Below, piece after piece: positions 34,100 to 46,092 of a DNA stretch of 64,000 nt (the first letter of the stretch is position 1; the number at the start of each line of letters is the position of its first letter). The translations under genes and the position numbers were made by a program. The notes under the pieces were generated by a model that did not search any database, was not told where the DNA came from, and saw only the letters and a list, made by a program, of their open reading frames with translations. This stretch comes from Plantago major. Its lineage: Eukaryota; Streptophyta; Magnoliopsida; Lamiales; Plantaginaceae. The stretch covers positions 49,150,677-49,214,676 of the forward strand of contig CM048839.1 in assembly GCA_026545765.1 (NCBI GenBank). The letters run 5' to 3'.

Positions 34100-35503
34100 C
34101 CAACTCATCATTGACTGGAAGGGAAATAAAGTAAATTTTACTAATAAATAATATTTAGTACATGAACCAAATGAAGTTAAAAGCTAAGAATCTATCACAT
34201 AAATTAAACAAGACTAGTGTTAGGGAAGGGTCATGTAACACATGACAAAGTTGACAAAGTTAACCAATATATCTATAAATAGGCTCCACTCACTCATCCC
34301 ACTTAGACTCTTTCCACAATTGAAGAAGGTAAAGAGAAGAAATCCTCCATTCTTTCTCTCTCACTTTCGGTTGTTCCTTTCACCCACCCTCAATGTTTTA
34401 ATCTTGCATGCAACACCAAGTTATGAAACTCTACTCCTCAAGCATTATGATGATGCTTGCAATTTCATAATCCATCTAAGAAAAGGAGGTGTTACACTAA
34501 GTAAAACTAATCCTTCTCTTTTCCTCATTTTTGCTAGGTAACTCATTCAAGGAGAGCACTAGCAAGGCGAGGAATCAACAATCCTCTATAGATTTGCAAG
34601 AAAAGATCACACAACTTCACAAAGGTGGGTAAAATCTTCAATCATCACTAAACCTCTTTATAAATCTTTCTTGATTACATGCATGTAAAGATTTAGGGTT
34701 CTTGGTCACTTGTTAAAAATCACCTTATAAAGTGTCATAAATTGTTCATATGTGTTTAGATGATTTATAAAATCTATTGCATGTGAGATTTAGGGAGTAA
34801 AAGGTGAAAATCTTGAACATCCAACATTTTTCGTATGTAAACTGTCATGATTTTGTAAAATTTAGGTAAAATAGAATTATTCAATTTTTTTATCGATTCC
34901 GATTTTTCTGGTAATATCCAACACGGTAAGGAAATACTGAGAATTGGAATTACAGTAATCGAACATGCATGTAATTAACTAAAAATAGTGCCCTCGCGCA
35001 TTAACAGGTAGCGAAAAACAAGGGTTGGTTACAAAATCCTTCGTTTCAGTACCTTACTCCGAATTAAATGGACTGAGATTCTGTAAAATTATAGAACTTT
35101 GAATTATCTAACTTTTCCTGTAAGATTTGGAATTTTTAGTGTAGTAATGAATATTTTATTATTAAAATGCTATCATTGCTCCCTGCAGGAGTGTTTCACT
35201 TAGCAAAATCATTGTGCCTAGAATACTAGTTATAATTAGCTCTATAAGTAGTCGTTGGTAAGATAAGACACTGAACCATTATAAAAAAATGTGATATAAG
35301 GTTTAAAGGGTGATTTATAGCATTGAAAGTATTTTACTAGCTAGGACTTGCAATCTGCCCAAACTGAATTATGCAAAGAATGGAAATGTAGACTTATGAC
35401 ATAGGTGGAGGGTGTATAGACCTAAAATAAACTCAGGAAAAAAAGTGAATAATGAACTATAGACTTAGATATGATGTACTTCCTAAAAATGGTATGATGT
35501 TAA
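34100..35503. other. Intergenic region with promoter-like segment
   Basis: Near 34258-34275 ATATATCTATAAATAGGCTCC is a good plant TATA box, followed by a CT-rich leader (34300-34390). The stretch from TGTTAGGGAAGGGTCATG at 34218 resembles the start of an LTR, but no matching end, primer site or target duplication was found. No coding sequence was recognised. Confidence 0.45.
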
Positions 35504-36268
35504 CTAAGATCAAGAGGTTATTCATCTGATACTGGTAGGTGGACCAATGGCGGTAAAATTGAAGATTCAAAGACCACTCACATTAATTTTGAGTTCGGAG
35601 GTGGAGTTTATTGGAATGGGTCGATGCATTGGCGCCACATCCTCTGTCAACTCCTGCTCCCAGAGAATGCTACATTGCTGTGGTATGACGTTGACTCCAC
35701 TGCGTTCCTTGAGATGCCTACACTGCCCGTCCAATGGGTAGATTGTTTATACTTCGGGGTTTCTGTCAACTACTTGAATATCATTGAGTCGTTGTACGCC
35801 GTACAACCTTCCGCCCCGAAATTGAAGGTCTACGAGCTTCAAAGTCACAACTTTGATTGGATTGTTAAGTTCGAAGTCAATCTATATCCTATCTCTACCT
35901 ACGCAAATGTGATCAGAATTGCCGGGGATCAAGAATTCTACCGTGGATATATACTGAATTTTGTTCGGCCGACGAGGGGGGGGGGGGGGGGGGGGTTTGG
36001 AGATGAGGGTAACATGCTGGTTATGCGGATTTTGGATGCAATATTGAGATACAATGTGGACAAGGGAACTTTGGAAAAGCTATCCGATATTGATGGGCAA
36101 TTCATGCCCCGTGATCCCGTTGAGGTGGTTTCTAATAGTTTTTTGAAGGAGTACGTATTTGACTATATGGAGTTGATTTGTTGTTGTGGTCTTTTGGTGG
36201 GTGATGCAGCTGTAGAAGAGGAACAAGATGTAGAAGATGAAGATGATGGCATGCAGGAGGAAGTCTAG
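35504..36268 (+). pseudogene. F-box-associated domain fragment
   Basis: The open frame after a stop at 35501-35503 encodes YSSDTGRW, FGGGVYWNGSMHWRHIL, LPENATLLWYDVDSTAFLEM and a LKVYELQSHNFDWIVKFEVN segment. This order (GVYWNG-HW, DVD---F-EMP, LKVYE----DW-VK--V-L) is the beta-propeller-like substrate-recognition part of plant F-box proteins, which link targets to the SCF ubiquitin ligase. The N-terminal F-box is not present in the open frame and no ATG precedes the domain. A run of 20 G (35976-35995) encodes an odd glycine stretch. The end is acidic (EEEQDVEDEDD). It is likely a fragment or an exon of a damaged gene. Confidence 0.65.
35976..35995. repeat. Poly-G run (20 G) inside the F-box-like frame
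   Basis: Twenty consecutive G code for a Gly run in the F-box-associated fragment. The exact length decides the reading frame downstream, and such runs are prone to sequencing error. Confidence 0.9.
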
Positions 36269-36317
36269 TTGGATGTGAAGTTGTCCTAGGATGGTTTGTT
36301 CACTGCCTGCTAGGCGA

Positions 36318-36445
36318 TTATGTTTTGCTGTGTTTGTGTCTACACAATGATGTTAGCAATGTTCATTTGTGTTTGGCAAATAATGTTTTGTTGTGTTTGT
36401 GTCACCTAAATGATATTAGGAATGTTGATTTCTGTTTGGCCAAGA
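36318..36445 (+). repeat. Two tandem copies of a ~63-bp unit
   Basis: ATGTTTTGCTGTGTTTGTGT (36318) recurs as ATGTTTTGTTGTGTTTGTGT (36382), each followed by similar GATATTAGGAATGTT- and TGTTTGGC-type sequence. The repeat lies just after the F-box-like frame. Confidence 0.75.
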
Positions 36446-36489
36446 TATCTTTATGGTTTAAAATAAAAAAAAAAAAGATAGTCTCATTT

Positions 36490-36790
36490 CACTACAAGAA
36501 ATCCCCCGTTTCGCGATGGGGGATAGCGACGGATCAAATCTGTCGCTACCTAGCTACGAATTGCTAGGTTTAGCGACGGATTGAGCGAATTTGCTCAATC
36601 CGTCTTAAATCCGTCGTCAAATTAGCGACGGAAAAATATCCGTCGCTATTTGGTGACGGATATTATATCCTTCCCTAAATAAGTTGACCAACATAAAAAA
36701 AAAAAAAAAAAGAAAAGTTAAAAAGAAATTGATTTTAGCGAGGGATAGACGGATAGCAATCCGTCGCTAGAATGTTAATAGAAACGGGGC
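36490..36790 (+). repeat. CACTA left terminus with subterminal repeats
   Basis: The TIR CACTACAAGAAAT is followed by alternating direct and inverted AGCGACGGA motifs (for example near 36526, 36570, 36624, 36644 and 36762). It binds transposase in the CACTA family and defines the element end. Confidence 0.88.
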
Positions 36791-37084
36791 AAAACCCCTT
36801 TTCTTCTCCATTTTCGTTTCTGCTTCTTCTTGCTTCCTCCTTTCCTTCATTTCGCCATTTTCAATTTCCGACCAAAACTCCGTCATTCCGATCAATTTTG
36901 GAGTGTTTTCGAAACTCATGGGACAAGAAGTTCGGGTGGTCAATCAATTTCATCTTTCTTCCGCTTAATCGAAGGTATTTTGGCTAAAATCCTTACTTTG
37001 CCAAATTTGGGAATTTTGTTAATTTCGACTAATTTGAGCAATTGCATGTTTATTGTAAGTATGTAGTAGTTAGTTTAACTTATA

Positions 37085-37500
37085 CTAGTTAATGGCCCGG
37101 GGAATGGAGACCAAACTTAAAATAAGAAATGAATATATCATATAATAAAATGTCAAAGTTAATAAACAGGTCGTGTCATATATTTTACCATCTTCGTCGT
37201 ATATAAACACATTGAATATCTTCCTCCTGGTAACCGTAGAGAGAACATGTAATTGATCACGTTTGAATCTGGGGAATGTTTGGAGCACCTGTTGTCCTCC
37301 ATGCATTGGAGAAGTAGGTCTAGCCGGACCACATGATACGTGAATCATATGGGTTGACACTACCTTGTACAATTCTGGATTAGTATCCTTGTCAGGTAAC
37401 TCCGCACATATGTGGTCATCCATGTAATGTTTAATCTTCTCCTCATCTGCCTTATTCAGGATTACCAAAATATGAACATGTGGAAGTCCTCGTTTTTGGA
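37085..37500 (-). pseudogene. Helitron Rep/helicase junction remnant
   Basis: KRGLPHVHILVILNKADEEK, then MDDHICAELPDKDTNPELYK matches the Helitron Rep domain with the His-x-His core (HVH). It is then fused to FPRFKRDQLHVLSTVTRRKI, a degraded form of the helicase C-terminal FNRDQLNVALSRVTTGKGL. The entire middle of the protein is missing. Confidence 0.75.
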
Positions 37501-37597
37501 ACTCAATGGTGTATATGACTAAAAAAATTGAGAGTAATAGATATTATAAAGCATTTTTGGATTTCATAGAATATAAACATGTAAAGACAATAAAATA

Positions 37598-37950
37598 TTA
37601 ACTTACGTGCTTTTGGTTTTCAAACATATTTCCATCCTTTATATCCCTGATCAGCTCATCGAGTTTCATCTTGAAGACTCGACATATAATAGCAGGCCTG
37701 TTTTCCGGTCTCAACCCAAGACTCTCAACATACCTTGTAATCTTTGGCCAGTTTGGATTGCATGTAAATGTTATGAACAGGCACGGATATTCTGCCCACT
37801 TGCATATAGTCATAGAATCCTGGTACATCTGCATGTACCATCTAGCACCCCCTAGATAAGATGATGGCAGTATGATGAGACTACCACATGATGTAGGATC
37901 ATATTCACAGTTCTCAACTTTCCGTTGATTAGTACCAGTACGGGTTTAGT
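37598..37950 (-). pseudogene. Helitron_like_N domain, 5' part
   Basis: The frame reads CGSLIILPSSYLGGARW, MQMYQDSMTICKWAEYPCLF, ITFTCNPNWPKITRY and a PENRPAIICRVFKMKLDEL segment. It is collinear with the conserved Helitron N domain (LPSSF-GG-R, YQDAMAI, LFIT-TCNP-WPEI). The region upstream shows no further frame. Confidence 0.82.
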
Positions 37951-38049
37951 AAATTGAACACAACCAACCTGTTAACAACTCTTCCCGTATTCAATTATGG
38001 GAATGGATTCCTTCTCCAGGCCTAGTAAACCTAGAGAACTATATATGCA

Positions 38050-38240
38050 GCTGAAAAAAAAGTTGATTGTTGTACGGGATGAGTTTGTATCGGGTTGGTG
38101 GGTTGAGTATTAATATTCGAGTACATGACGGGTTCGGGTTCATATCTGATCCGAACCCAAACACCATTATTATTCAACGGGTTTTGTGCGGGTTCGGATC
38201 GGGTAGAACCCAAGCCGTTTAAATGCTTAAGTAACACCAT
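38050..38240. repeat. GGGTTCGG-rich degenerate repeat
   Basis: GGGTTCGGGTTCATATC, GGGTTTTGTGCGGGTTCGG and related words recur in about 150 bp. Simple arrays of CGGGTTCGG are common in non-autonomous plant transposons; the family is unknown. Confidence 0.5.
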
Positions 38241-38795
38241 TCCCGTGTGCTAAAGGAAGTGTTCCTGTAGGAGGAAAGAAACAAAGAAGAGTTAAGCCAA
38301 TGTTAAAAGTACCCATATATTATAAATATAGTCAAATAATATTTGAATATGACATAATCACAAAGTTTTGGAAAAGACATATATTAGTGAGAGAGACTTG
38401 AGAGACAAATTGATGTTATTAAGTATATTTATGATGTTTCAAAACAATATCAATAATGTTTTATGGGTATATATTATATATCATTTTTTTTTATGTATAT
38501 CACTGATGTTGTTAGTAAAACCTCTATTGTTTTTGTATATAACTATAATGTGTATAGAGACGACTCTCTTACTTATGCCATAATACTAAATTTTAAGTTA
38601 CTTGAGAAATTGTCGAAAACATCTTTGTATACAACAATTGTAGTAGTATCATACGTTTTCCCTTCATCATCAAATAAAGCCTTTGTCGGAAAAAAAGTTA
38701 TTTCACAAAATTAATTTTCAACGTAAAAGAAATTTGGCGGGCGGCGGCACAGGGTACCCCGCCAACACGAGGGCGAAAAATTCACAAAAATAATA

Positions 38796-39047
38796 CTCCC
38801 TCCGTTCCATATATTTCTTTCCATTTTTCCTTTTTGGGCGTTCCATTAAAAACTTTTCATTTCCTTTTATGGAAACCCACTATCTCCATTATTAATATTT
38901 TAATCTCTCTCTTTCATACTTTTTCAATTCTCTTTCTTACTTTTTACTATACACTTACTACTTCATCTATATAAATCCATTTTTTACTCAAATTTCTTAA
39001 AATTTGTGCAAAAACAAAATGGAAAGAAATTGGTGGTATGGAGGGAG
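38796..39047. mobile_element. Stowaway-type MITE
   Basis: CTCCCTCCGTTCCATATATTTC at the left and TGGTATGGAGGGAG at the right form inverted ends, flanked by TA on both sides (38794-38795 and 39048-39049). 252 bp, non-coding. Confidence 0.82.
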
Positions 39048-39049
39048 TA

Positions 39050-41160
39050 TCAAGTATTTCTGCGAAACTACTCCACCCTCGGACAAAAATATATTATTTC
39101 ACAAAAATTTGGGGAGGGGCAGAAATTATTTTGCCTCAATGGAACATATATAACGGAAAAATATGTAATTGTGACAAATTCCATTTGTATATCACTGCAC
39201 TGGTAATAAAAAAAAATTCCTCTTACATTTTTACTAACTATTCTTTTTTTCTAATTGCTTTTATGTGGAACGATGAGAGTTAAGTAAACTATTGAATGGA
39301 CACACTTATCAATTCTCGAATATAATGTACTCTCCCGTAATGGAGAAATTTATAAATTAGAGTTGTCGCGTAGTTTTAGATAAAAATATTGCCATATCCG
39401 ATACTCACAGAACGACAATCCATGATAATATTCTCCATTAGCCCTAGTTTGGATGCTGGAATAGGCAAATCATAAAGAAATACTACATGATCCTCAGCAT
39501 AATATCAATGACCAAAACTCCTAGATTGTGTTATTGTTGTGAAGAAATAGTATAAATTTAACCGAAAATATCATGCCTATGCGAATTTATAAAGTACTTG
39601 AAATTATAGTGTCACTTGACGTATGGGATCATTACCCAACTTTCTTCAGATTTGCGAACAGATGGCTTTGAAAGGCCTCAGGCCCTTGGTGGATTTCCGC
39701 CTTTCATCTCTCCTACTTTCACTGAACAACGATATGAGAAAATCTTGCCTTTAATCTTACATCTCTGTTGCTTGGTTAGCATCCTTCTGAAACGACCTGA
39801 GTTAGAGGAGTGAAAGGTTGTGCATTCACGATCGAGCAGGCCGTTGGACGATCTCCTTCTCATTCCAAGAAAGCTGGGATTGTCCCGTCTCCTGATTATA
39901 GGAGATTTTTCCAATAATTGTCATGCATGAAAAAAATCGCCGGAGAAAAAATTAGACACTAAATAGGACTTCATGATTATAGGTTGTCTAAATCATATAG
40001 ACACTCCATCCGTCTAGAATAAGTTCATACATTAGGGTTGGTGTGTAGTTTTGGCAAAAAATTAGAATAATTATAAAAGATTTAAAAAAATGGAAAAAAA
40101 TATACTTTTAGTGGTAAAATGTTTAATTTGCATGTAAAGTTAAGATTGTTTATTATTTGTTGGATGAAAGATATCTTCCCTTTTTAGTAATATATGAATG
40201 TGAGACGGTTAAAAATGATAAAGATGTAAAGTTTAAATAGAACACATATCAAGATCTCTCTCTAATCCCATTCAAAATTGCAACATCGGCGGACTTAAAC
40301 TTATAGGCTAGTAAAGGAATGCAACAAAAAAATTTAGTCTCTACTCCATTCAGTATTCCGTCACAAGCAGTGTGCAAGCCAAAATCAACAGAGTTGTTTT
40401 CACATCAAACGCTTGAGCGCTACTTCTGGTGCAAAACTGCAGCTTGATAACATTCTTCCTATTGTTGATCAATATAGACAGACCATGAGATTCTAGTACA
40501 ACAAGTAATACTGTAATATATTTGTAAAAGTTAATTATCTGATTAAAGACAACTACGTATAGGTTGGGCATGGACAAAAGTGGCTCAACGTCGTTTGTGC
40601 CAGTTTAAAATCCAAGTGTAGTTCAGTCATCCGTGTGAATTTGCAAATCTGGAACATCAATCAGATTTCCAAACTTCAATTCTGACTGCTGTAGTTTGTT
40701 TCAGTTCTGAGTTTTGTGAAACATGTTCCAGTGATTTCTTACATAGTTGGATTTGATATAGATCACAAAATGCTGGTATTGGTAACTATGGACAGGAACT
40801 CCATCGTCCATGCCAGACAAGTAATCATCAAGGCCAACACAAAAACTTGTCCAATATAAGCTTCATCGTCATTGACAAGCATCAAATGACTACAAGAGTC
40901 ATAAACTCCACCACACAGAGAAACTATTTACATTGAAAAGAAAGGAAAAAAAAAAAAAAAAGGAAAGCCACACCTAAACCAATTCAACCTCTGGGTGATG
41001 AACCTTATTCCCTAGCTTCAGCTGGCTAGCGTTAACCATATTAAACACTATAGACTAAACAGACAAGTTCTCAATAAACCACTGCCAACATGAAAATGAA
41101 CATGAGGAAATAGACAGCTGATAATGGTGCTCCAAAGACAAACTAGAAGAAAGCTTGAAT
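39050..41160. other. Intergenic DNA without a supported gene
   Basis: Only short chance frames are present. GACACTCCATCCGTCTAGAA near 40000 looks like one end of another Stowaway-like MITE. GGTTGGGCATGGACAAAAGTG at 40562 is the first of three copies of a short repeat also found at 42319 and 46093. Confidence 0.4.
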
Positions 41161-41167
41161 ATGCTCC

Positions 41168-42322
41168 TTACATCCAGGGTTGACGTGGTGTGCCGATAGG
41201 CTCCTGAGATGGACCAGCCTCACCTCTGCTCACTTGATTTCCTGCAAATAACGCCATGAAATTTCCTCCATGAACCCTTCCTTCAGAGGCCTTACTTGGT
41301 GACGGATTGCTTTCAACAGGAAAATGAACTTGGGGGAGATCTGGGAATTTCCAACCGCTTGATGAAGTAACTGCATTGTCCACGTTCATGTCCTCTACAG
41401 TGAATAATTGTTTCATCTTAGCAAGAGGGTTATTGTTACAGTCCTGTGCCGTCGTTCCTAGAGTTGCACCACCATGAACCCGTCTGTCCTGAAGCAGAGC
41501 ACTATGAGATGCACATAGTCCAGTTTTACCTCTGGCAAAGTGAGTTGCAGTGACCGTCTCCTTGGTCAAATTAAGAACCAGGAAGACCCCATGAGCATCT
41601 CTTCCCTCCACCGTGGGCCTTGCAGAAATCAGTGCTACCCTGAGCACTCTTTCCACAATTTTCAAATTTGCATCTCTTGCCCCCGCCATGACGGACACAG
41701 AAGTCAGTACGTCCCCTGTTACTCTTTGTACACTCTGGAACAACACACCGTTTTCCACCACCATGAGCTACACAGTAAAGGATCCCACCATGAACACTTT
41801 TCAGGCAAACTCCACCTCCTTGGAAAAAACATGTCTTTCCTCCACCATGGTCTTTGCAGAACATGGTGCTTCCTTCCGCACCTTTATTGCATCCAAAAAA
41901 AGGTGCAACGCTTGCCTCCACCATGTGCCTTACAGAACATAGTACTTCCTTGAGCACCTTTGTGACAATCAGGATACTGACATCTGCGACCACCTCCACG
42001 TGAGATGCAAAGACCAGAGAGCCCTTCCGCACTCTTTGTGCAGTTCTCTTTCTGCATCTCTTCCCACCACCATGCCGAATACAGAGTCCTGACTTTCCTC
42101 TGGCTGCTTTGCCGCAACCATCCTCACTGCATCGCCTGCCTCCACCGTGTGCAATACAGAAATCTGTATGCCCTTCGACACTTTTTGTACATCCTAAAAA
42201 TTCACACCTACGACCACCGCCATGAGCCTTGCAGAACGTTGTGCGACCCTCAGCTCCTCTGTGGCATCCATCATGCTGACACCTGCGACCACCACCATGA
42301 GCAATGCAAAGACCAGAAGGTT
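41168..42322 (-). pseudogene. WRKY19-like/loricrin-like zinc-repeat protein, decayed
   Basis: The minus strand encodes about nine copies of a repeat HGGG-RC-----C-K-A-G-T-FC-A, for example AHGGGKRCTFF, RHGGGKRCKFENCGKSAQ and GSTDFCKAHGGGKRC. The tail RVHGGNFMALFAGN and APRQPWM-like end also fit this plant family, which includes repeats found in WRKY19-type and loricrin-like proteins. Each repeat probably folds as a small zinc-binding unit. The frame changes at least three times (near 42065, in the T run near 41895, and near 41545) and a stop follows GLPGS, so it is not translatable as one protein. The 5' part is missing: the right end stops abruptly at the repeated GGTTGGGCATGG sequence. Confidence 0.78.
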
Positions 42323-42450
42323 GGGCATGGACAAAAGTGACATGATGTGTTCTCTAAAGCTCAAATCAGTTCAAACAAACTTATACACCAGTATACTCCA
42401 ACTAACTTCTACATTGCAACCATTTCAATAACAAAGATTTACAATAACAA
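42319..42450 (+). repeat. Dispersed 130-bp repeat, copy 1
   Basis: GTTGGGCATGGACAAAAGTG followed by about 110 bp (TTATACACCAGTATACTCCA..., ACAAAGATTTACAATAA) matches 46093-46225 with few changes. It abuts the truncated end of the WRKY19-like pseudogene. The first 21 bp also occur at 40562. Confidence 0.85.
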
Positions 42451-42454
42451 AGAT

Positions 42455-42860
42455 CTGGCATGGTTAGCCGCCTGAAGCTCCATGGATCACCTCCTCCTCC
42501 CCACTTCTTCCATTACACCACTGCAACCGCTACCACAGTCACCGGAGCTCCGATAAAACTTTGACTTGTTTTCTTTTATAATCGACCAAGTCTGAGGAGA
42601 AGAGCTTTCATGTAAGCTCGATCTTCCATGGTGGAAGCTCAATCACCATGGATGCTCGAAATCTGGAAAGCTTGATTGAGCTTCCAGACCGGAGCTCCGA
42701 TGAAGTGGTCGGAACATCACCGGAACTTTAATTTATTTATTTTTAAATGTGAAATGGGTGTTTTTGTGAATTTTTTATTCATGTAAGGTTGAGTTTGAAT
42801 TGTTTTGGGTATATTTTGTTCAGTTTAAAGAATAACGGGTGCATAAGTAATTGACCCGTA
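42455..42860. mobile_element. Second, inverted copy of the palindrome-bearing element (partial)
   Basis: GATCTTCCATGGTGGAAGCTC, CACCATGGATGCTCG, TTGAGCTTCCAGACCGGAGC and flanking DNA resemble the element at 7322-8285 in reverse orientation. The shared flank (reverse complement) includes ACAAAATATACCCAA next to GGAGCTCCG. Terminal repeats were not identified. Confidence 0.6.
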
Positions 42861-45800
42861 TAATAATTTTAAATATTACTCATGTGACAATGCGACGCCT
42901 AATCTCATTAATGAAAAATGAAGGGTTGAGATCAAATTTAGAAATGATCCAATCGTAGTACTAACATAGTAATATTAGTATAATACGACCGTACTAAAGT
43001 TAGCCATCCCAACTTTCTTTTCTTAGTAATGTATGAAGTTTTGTAAATAATAAATATATGAAGTTTTGTGAGACGGAGGAAGTATGTTTCACATTTTTAG
43101 CTACATACCGATACTGGAACCAGATGTTTCTTCTATGACTATAGCTTGCTTCTATTACTATTGCTTACTAAAGCCAGTAACTATCTGTAGAGATGAAATG
43201 AGATTAGAAGCCAACAACAATACGAACTCAAACCATTCAGCCATGTGTTTTGCACGATAATTGATGTAGGTGCAAATAATGTACCACAATCACAATTTAA
43301 CATAAACATGGCTATCGATACACTTACCTTTTGACAGGTTTCATCAAAGTACTCTATAATCAGGTTTACGTTTCCCATATATTCATTCATAATGATCACA
43401 TGTAATGTTCAATCATTATCCAAATCTAAAAATACACAACTTTAGACCTTAACAATAACGTTCTCTATAGTAAGCATCAACTAAAGCAGATCCAAATAAC
43501 TCTTTCCAGAGGTAAAATCATAACTATATATTTCAGGGAGCATTACGTCTCCAAACAGGATAATGCTCAGAACGCCTTATCACCCATTACCTTCAGACAT
43601 CTCCATGTTATGATGTAGACTTATGTATCACGTAGAATAATGATACATGCAAGTTAAAAAAGAACTCCAATAGTATTGCACTTAATCGTTCATGTGGCTT
43701 CTTAAAGCAAGCTGGGACATCATTGTAATCACTTTAAGGATCCCGCTGCCAGAAGAAAAGACAACGCCGAAGAAAAACTGAATTGGCTTTGGCAAAAGTT
43801 TCTCAAATACTCCAGATGATCATTCCCGTCATGGGCTCTCTATATAAAATAAAAGTGGTACAAAATAAGAAAACAGATAACAAAAAAAAAAAAAAAAAAA
43901 AAACGAAACAAATAATAGTATGACTCAAATCTAAGAGCAGCTAATATTTTTTTAAACTCATTTCTAATAGAATATATGCATGCACTTTGCTCTAGAATTT
44001 AGTGCAGTCCCTTAGAGTAAGACATTCTTTTCTCGATCTCAATTTACTCGGACTTGGTCAACTATGCACTTCCAGCCCTAATTTAAAAGCAGCAAGTTCA
44101 TATTTTTATCAGTTTGAGAGCAGCAAATGTTAAGAATTTGCAAGAAACATGAAACGTGGTCATCAACTTATTCAAGTTTTTATTAAGACCAATTATGACC
44201 AACAAAAGTCAGTTCAAGCAGCGGAAATGTGATTGTTAGTGAAACGACATGAAACAAACTTCACCACTTCAATCCTGACTTCTTTCATAAAAAATACATG
44301 TACCACCACCTAACAACAGATTAGTATAACCAGGAAATCAATTATGATCAACTAATAATAATCAAATCCAACAATATGAATTTTGATTTTTGACAACAAA
44401 CAATAATAATTCGAAACAGCTTGAATTTTAATATTCAGAATAAACACATTAAAAAAAAAATTACCTGTTCAACCTAGACTTGTTTATTCTTCTTCAATCT
44501 GTATTCAACCTTCCAATGTGCATCAATCTGTAGAAAAAGCTGCATGCATCAACTATCCACCATCATCATTTAGCAATATCGTCCATCTCTCACTTTTACC
44601 CCTTTCACCTTTCATAAAGCAATTAACATAATTAGTGAACATAAGCAACGGGAATGCAAATATAAATTTAAAAAGGCACCCAATCCAAGTATGAGAAACA
44701 CAACTCTCTATGTTCATCAAACTCCAAATAGATTATATAAGTATTAGGATAAATCAACCTAAATGCCTATATTTTCTAAAAGCATAGTAATCACTTCAAT
44801 TCATGCTAGGCTGTAGGACTTTTTTGCAGGCAAAACTTCATCATGAACACACCTAAATACAGTCAAAGATCGACTTGGAATGAAAGATTGCATCATCAGT
44901 CAAATGAAAGAATAGCAAGATTGAATATCAATAGTCAGTAGATTAAAGTAATCCATTCTAAAGAATTACTTTTGTTAGTATTAATTCAAAAACCAAATCA
45001 AATAAATGGTAAACAGTATGAAAATAGGATGACTTGAGACATCTTCTGAATATTAATAGGAAGATATGAGCCATTATTTTATAAAAGAATAAGAAGCGAT
45101 AATTGTAATGCCAGTTACTCACCTATAGTATCAGAGTGTTCAGTTCACTATGCTATATTCTTCTCTGCAATACTAATTGCACTATTAGAACTCATAGCAA
45201 TCGATACCTATACAGCAGAATTGTCCCAAGGACTCTCCACATCAAACTACAAAACATTACCAATATGAGATGGTCTCTGTTTTTAAAAGTAAACCACTCG
45301 TCCACTCCGCTTAAGGAATGCTTATCATATCAAAGCTGCATAGTGTGTAGAACATGAAAGAGATTATGGGAAATGAAAACAGACTACCAGAGGTTGGGGG
45401 ACTAAGTGATAATGCCTGCCTAAGTTTTGATGGATTAGAAACATCATTTGGAAGATCTAAGTTCACTTGTAGACAGTATGAAGTATCCTTCTTGATATCA
45501 CTAAATTGTAGTACAACATAAGATTAAGATTTGCAGGAGAAAGTAAAGATTAACGCATATTTGTGAACATAATAAAAAAATCAAAACTTTATCAGGAAAC
45601 AGTTTTGCTTTATAAACCAACTTTTTCTGTGTACATACCTGCCTCAGAAAATGAGAATTCCCCGGTCTTGAGTACGGTAATGATGGCCGAATAGTCCTCT
45701 TCCAAGACAATCCTTTGCCGTAACAAAATAGCACACTCACTTTGGACTAATCCGACTAATTATATTGTCCTTGACTTCCTTTACTCCAGATTGAAATCAA

Positions 45801-46090
45801 TTGATGTTCTTTCTTTATGGCTGCTATTCGATATTTGTCTCTCTTCTCTGGACTCGAATTGGCACACTGTCGGGCCTTTGGGAATCATCCAAGCTCTAGC
45901 AGATGGGATAAAACTACTCAAGCAACATTCTCGCTTTCGCATCGTCCACCACCGCTGAGACATGATGGTTCTCAACACTGTACAGTAAATAAGCAAACCG
46001 AATTTGATTGGGTTAGAAGCTTGGAACTTGAACACTCTCTTCGAGCAATCGATCGCTCACTAATGAAGAAGTGAAACTGATAGGAATTAG
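42860..46090. other. Long AT-rich stretch without a supported gene
   Basis: Several short frames exist, none with recognisable domains. An A run lies at 43882-43903. Some of it could be introns of the WRKY19-like gene's ancestral copy, because the downstream repeats and the pseudogene point the same way, but this is not shown. Confidence 0.4.
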
Positions 46091-46092
46091 TT

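Larger units (their letters stand above)
37084..37960 (-). mobile_element. Helitron fragment with Rep-domain coding sequence inserted in the CACTA
   Basis: At 37084 the minus strand ends CCATTAACTAGT, identical to the terminus at 1090 except that the hairpin is lost (CCCGGGG remains). Adjacent DNA TTAAAATAAGAAATGAAT is shared with 1134-1151. Coding pieces on the minus strand, read inward, include LPSSYLGGARWYMQMYQDSM, CLFITFTCNPNWPKI, EFQKRGLPHVHILVILNKAD and a helicase tail. These are the Helitron_like_N/Rep region, with the HVHIL motif near the two catalytic histidines. An intron-like gap (about 37520-37607) and a jump from Rep to the helicase end show internal deletion. Confidence 0.8.

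Noticed and set aside
34242..34541. 99-codon plus-strand ORF near 34.2 kb
   Set aside because: Composition is that of a CT-rich leader, and there is no known domain or splice continuation.
34218..35340. Solo LTR beginning TGTTAGGGAAGGG with a good TATA box
   Set aside because: No TG..CA end with a matching 5-bp duplication could be found; kept only as a promoter-like segment.
45781..46074. Overlapping ORFs on both strands near 45.8-46.1 kb as the 5' part of the zinc-repeat gene
   Set aside because: No residues match the family's N-terminal pattern, so there is no support beyond position.
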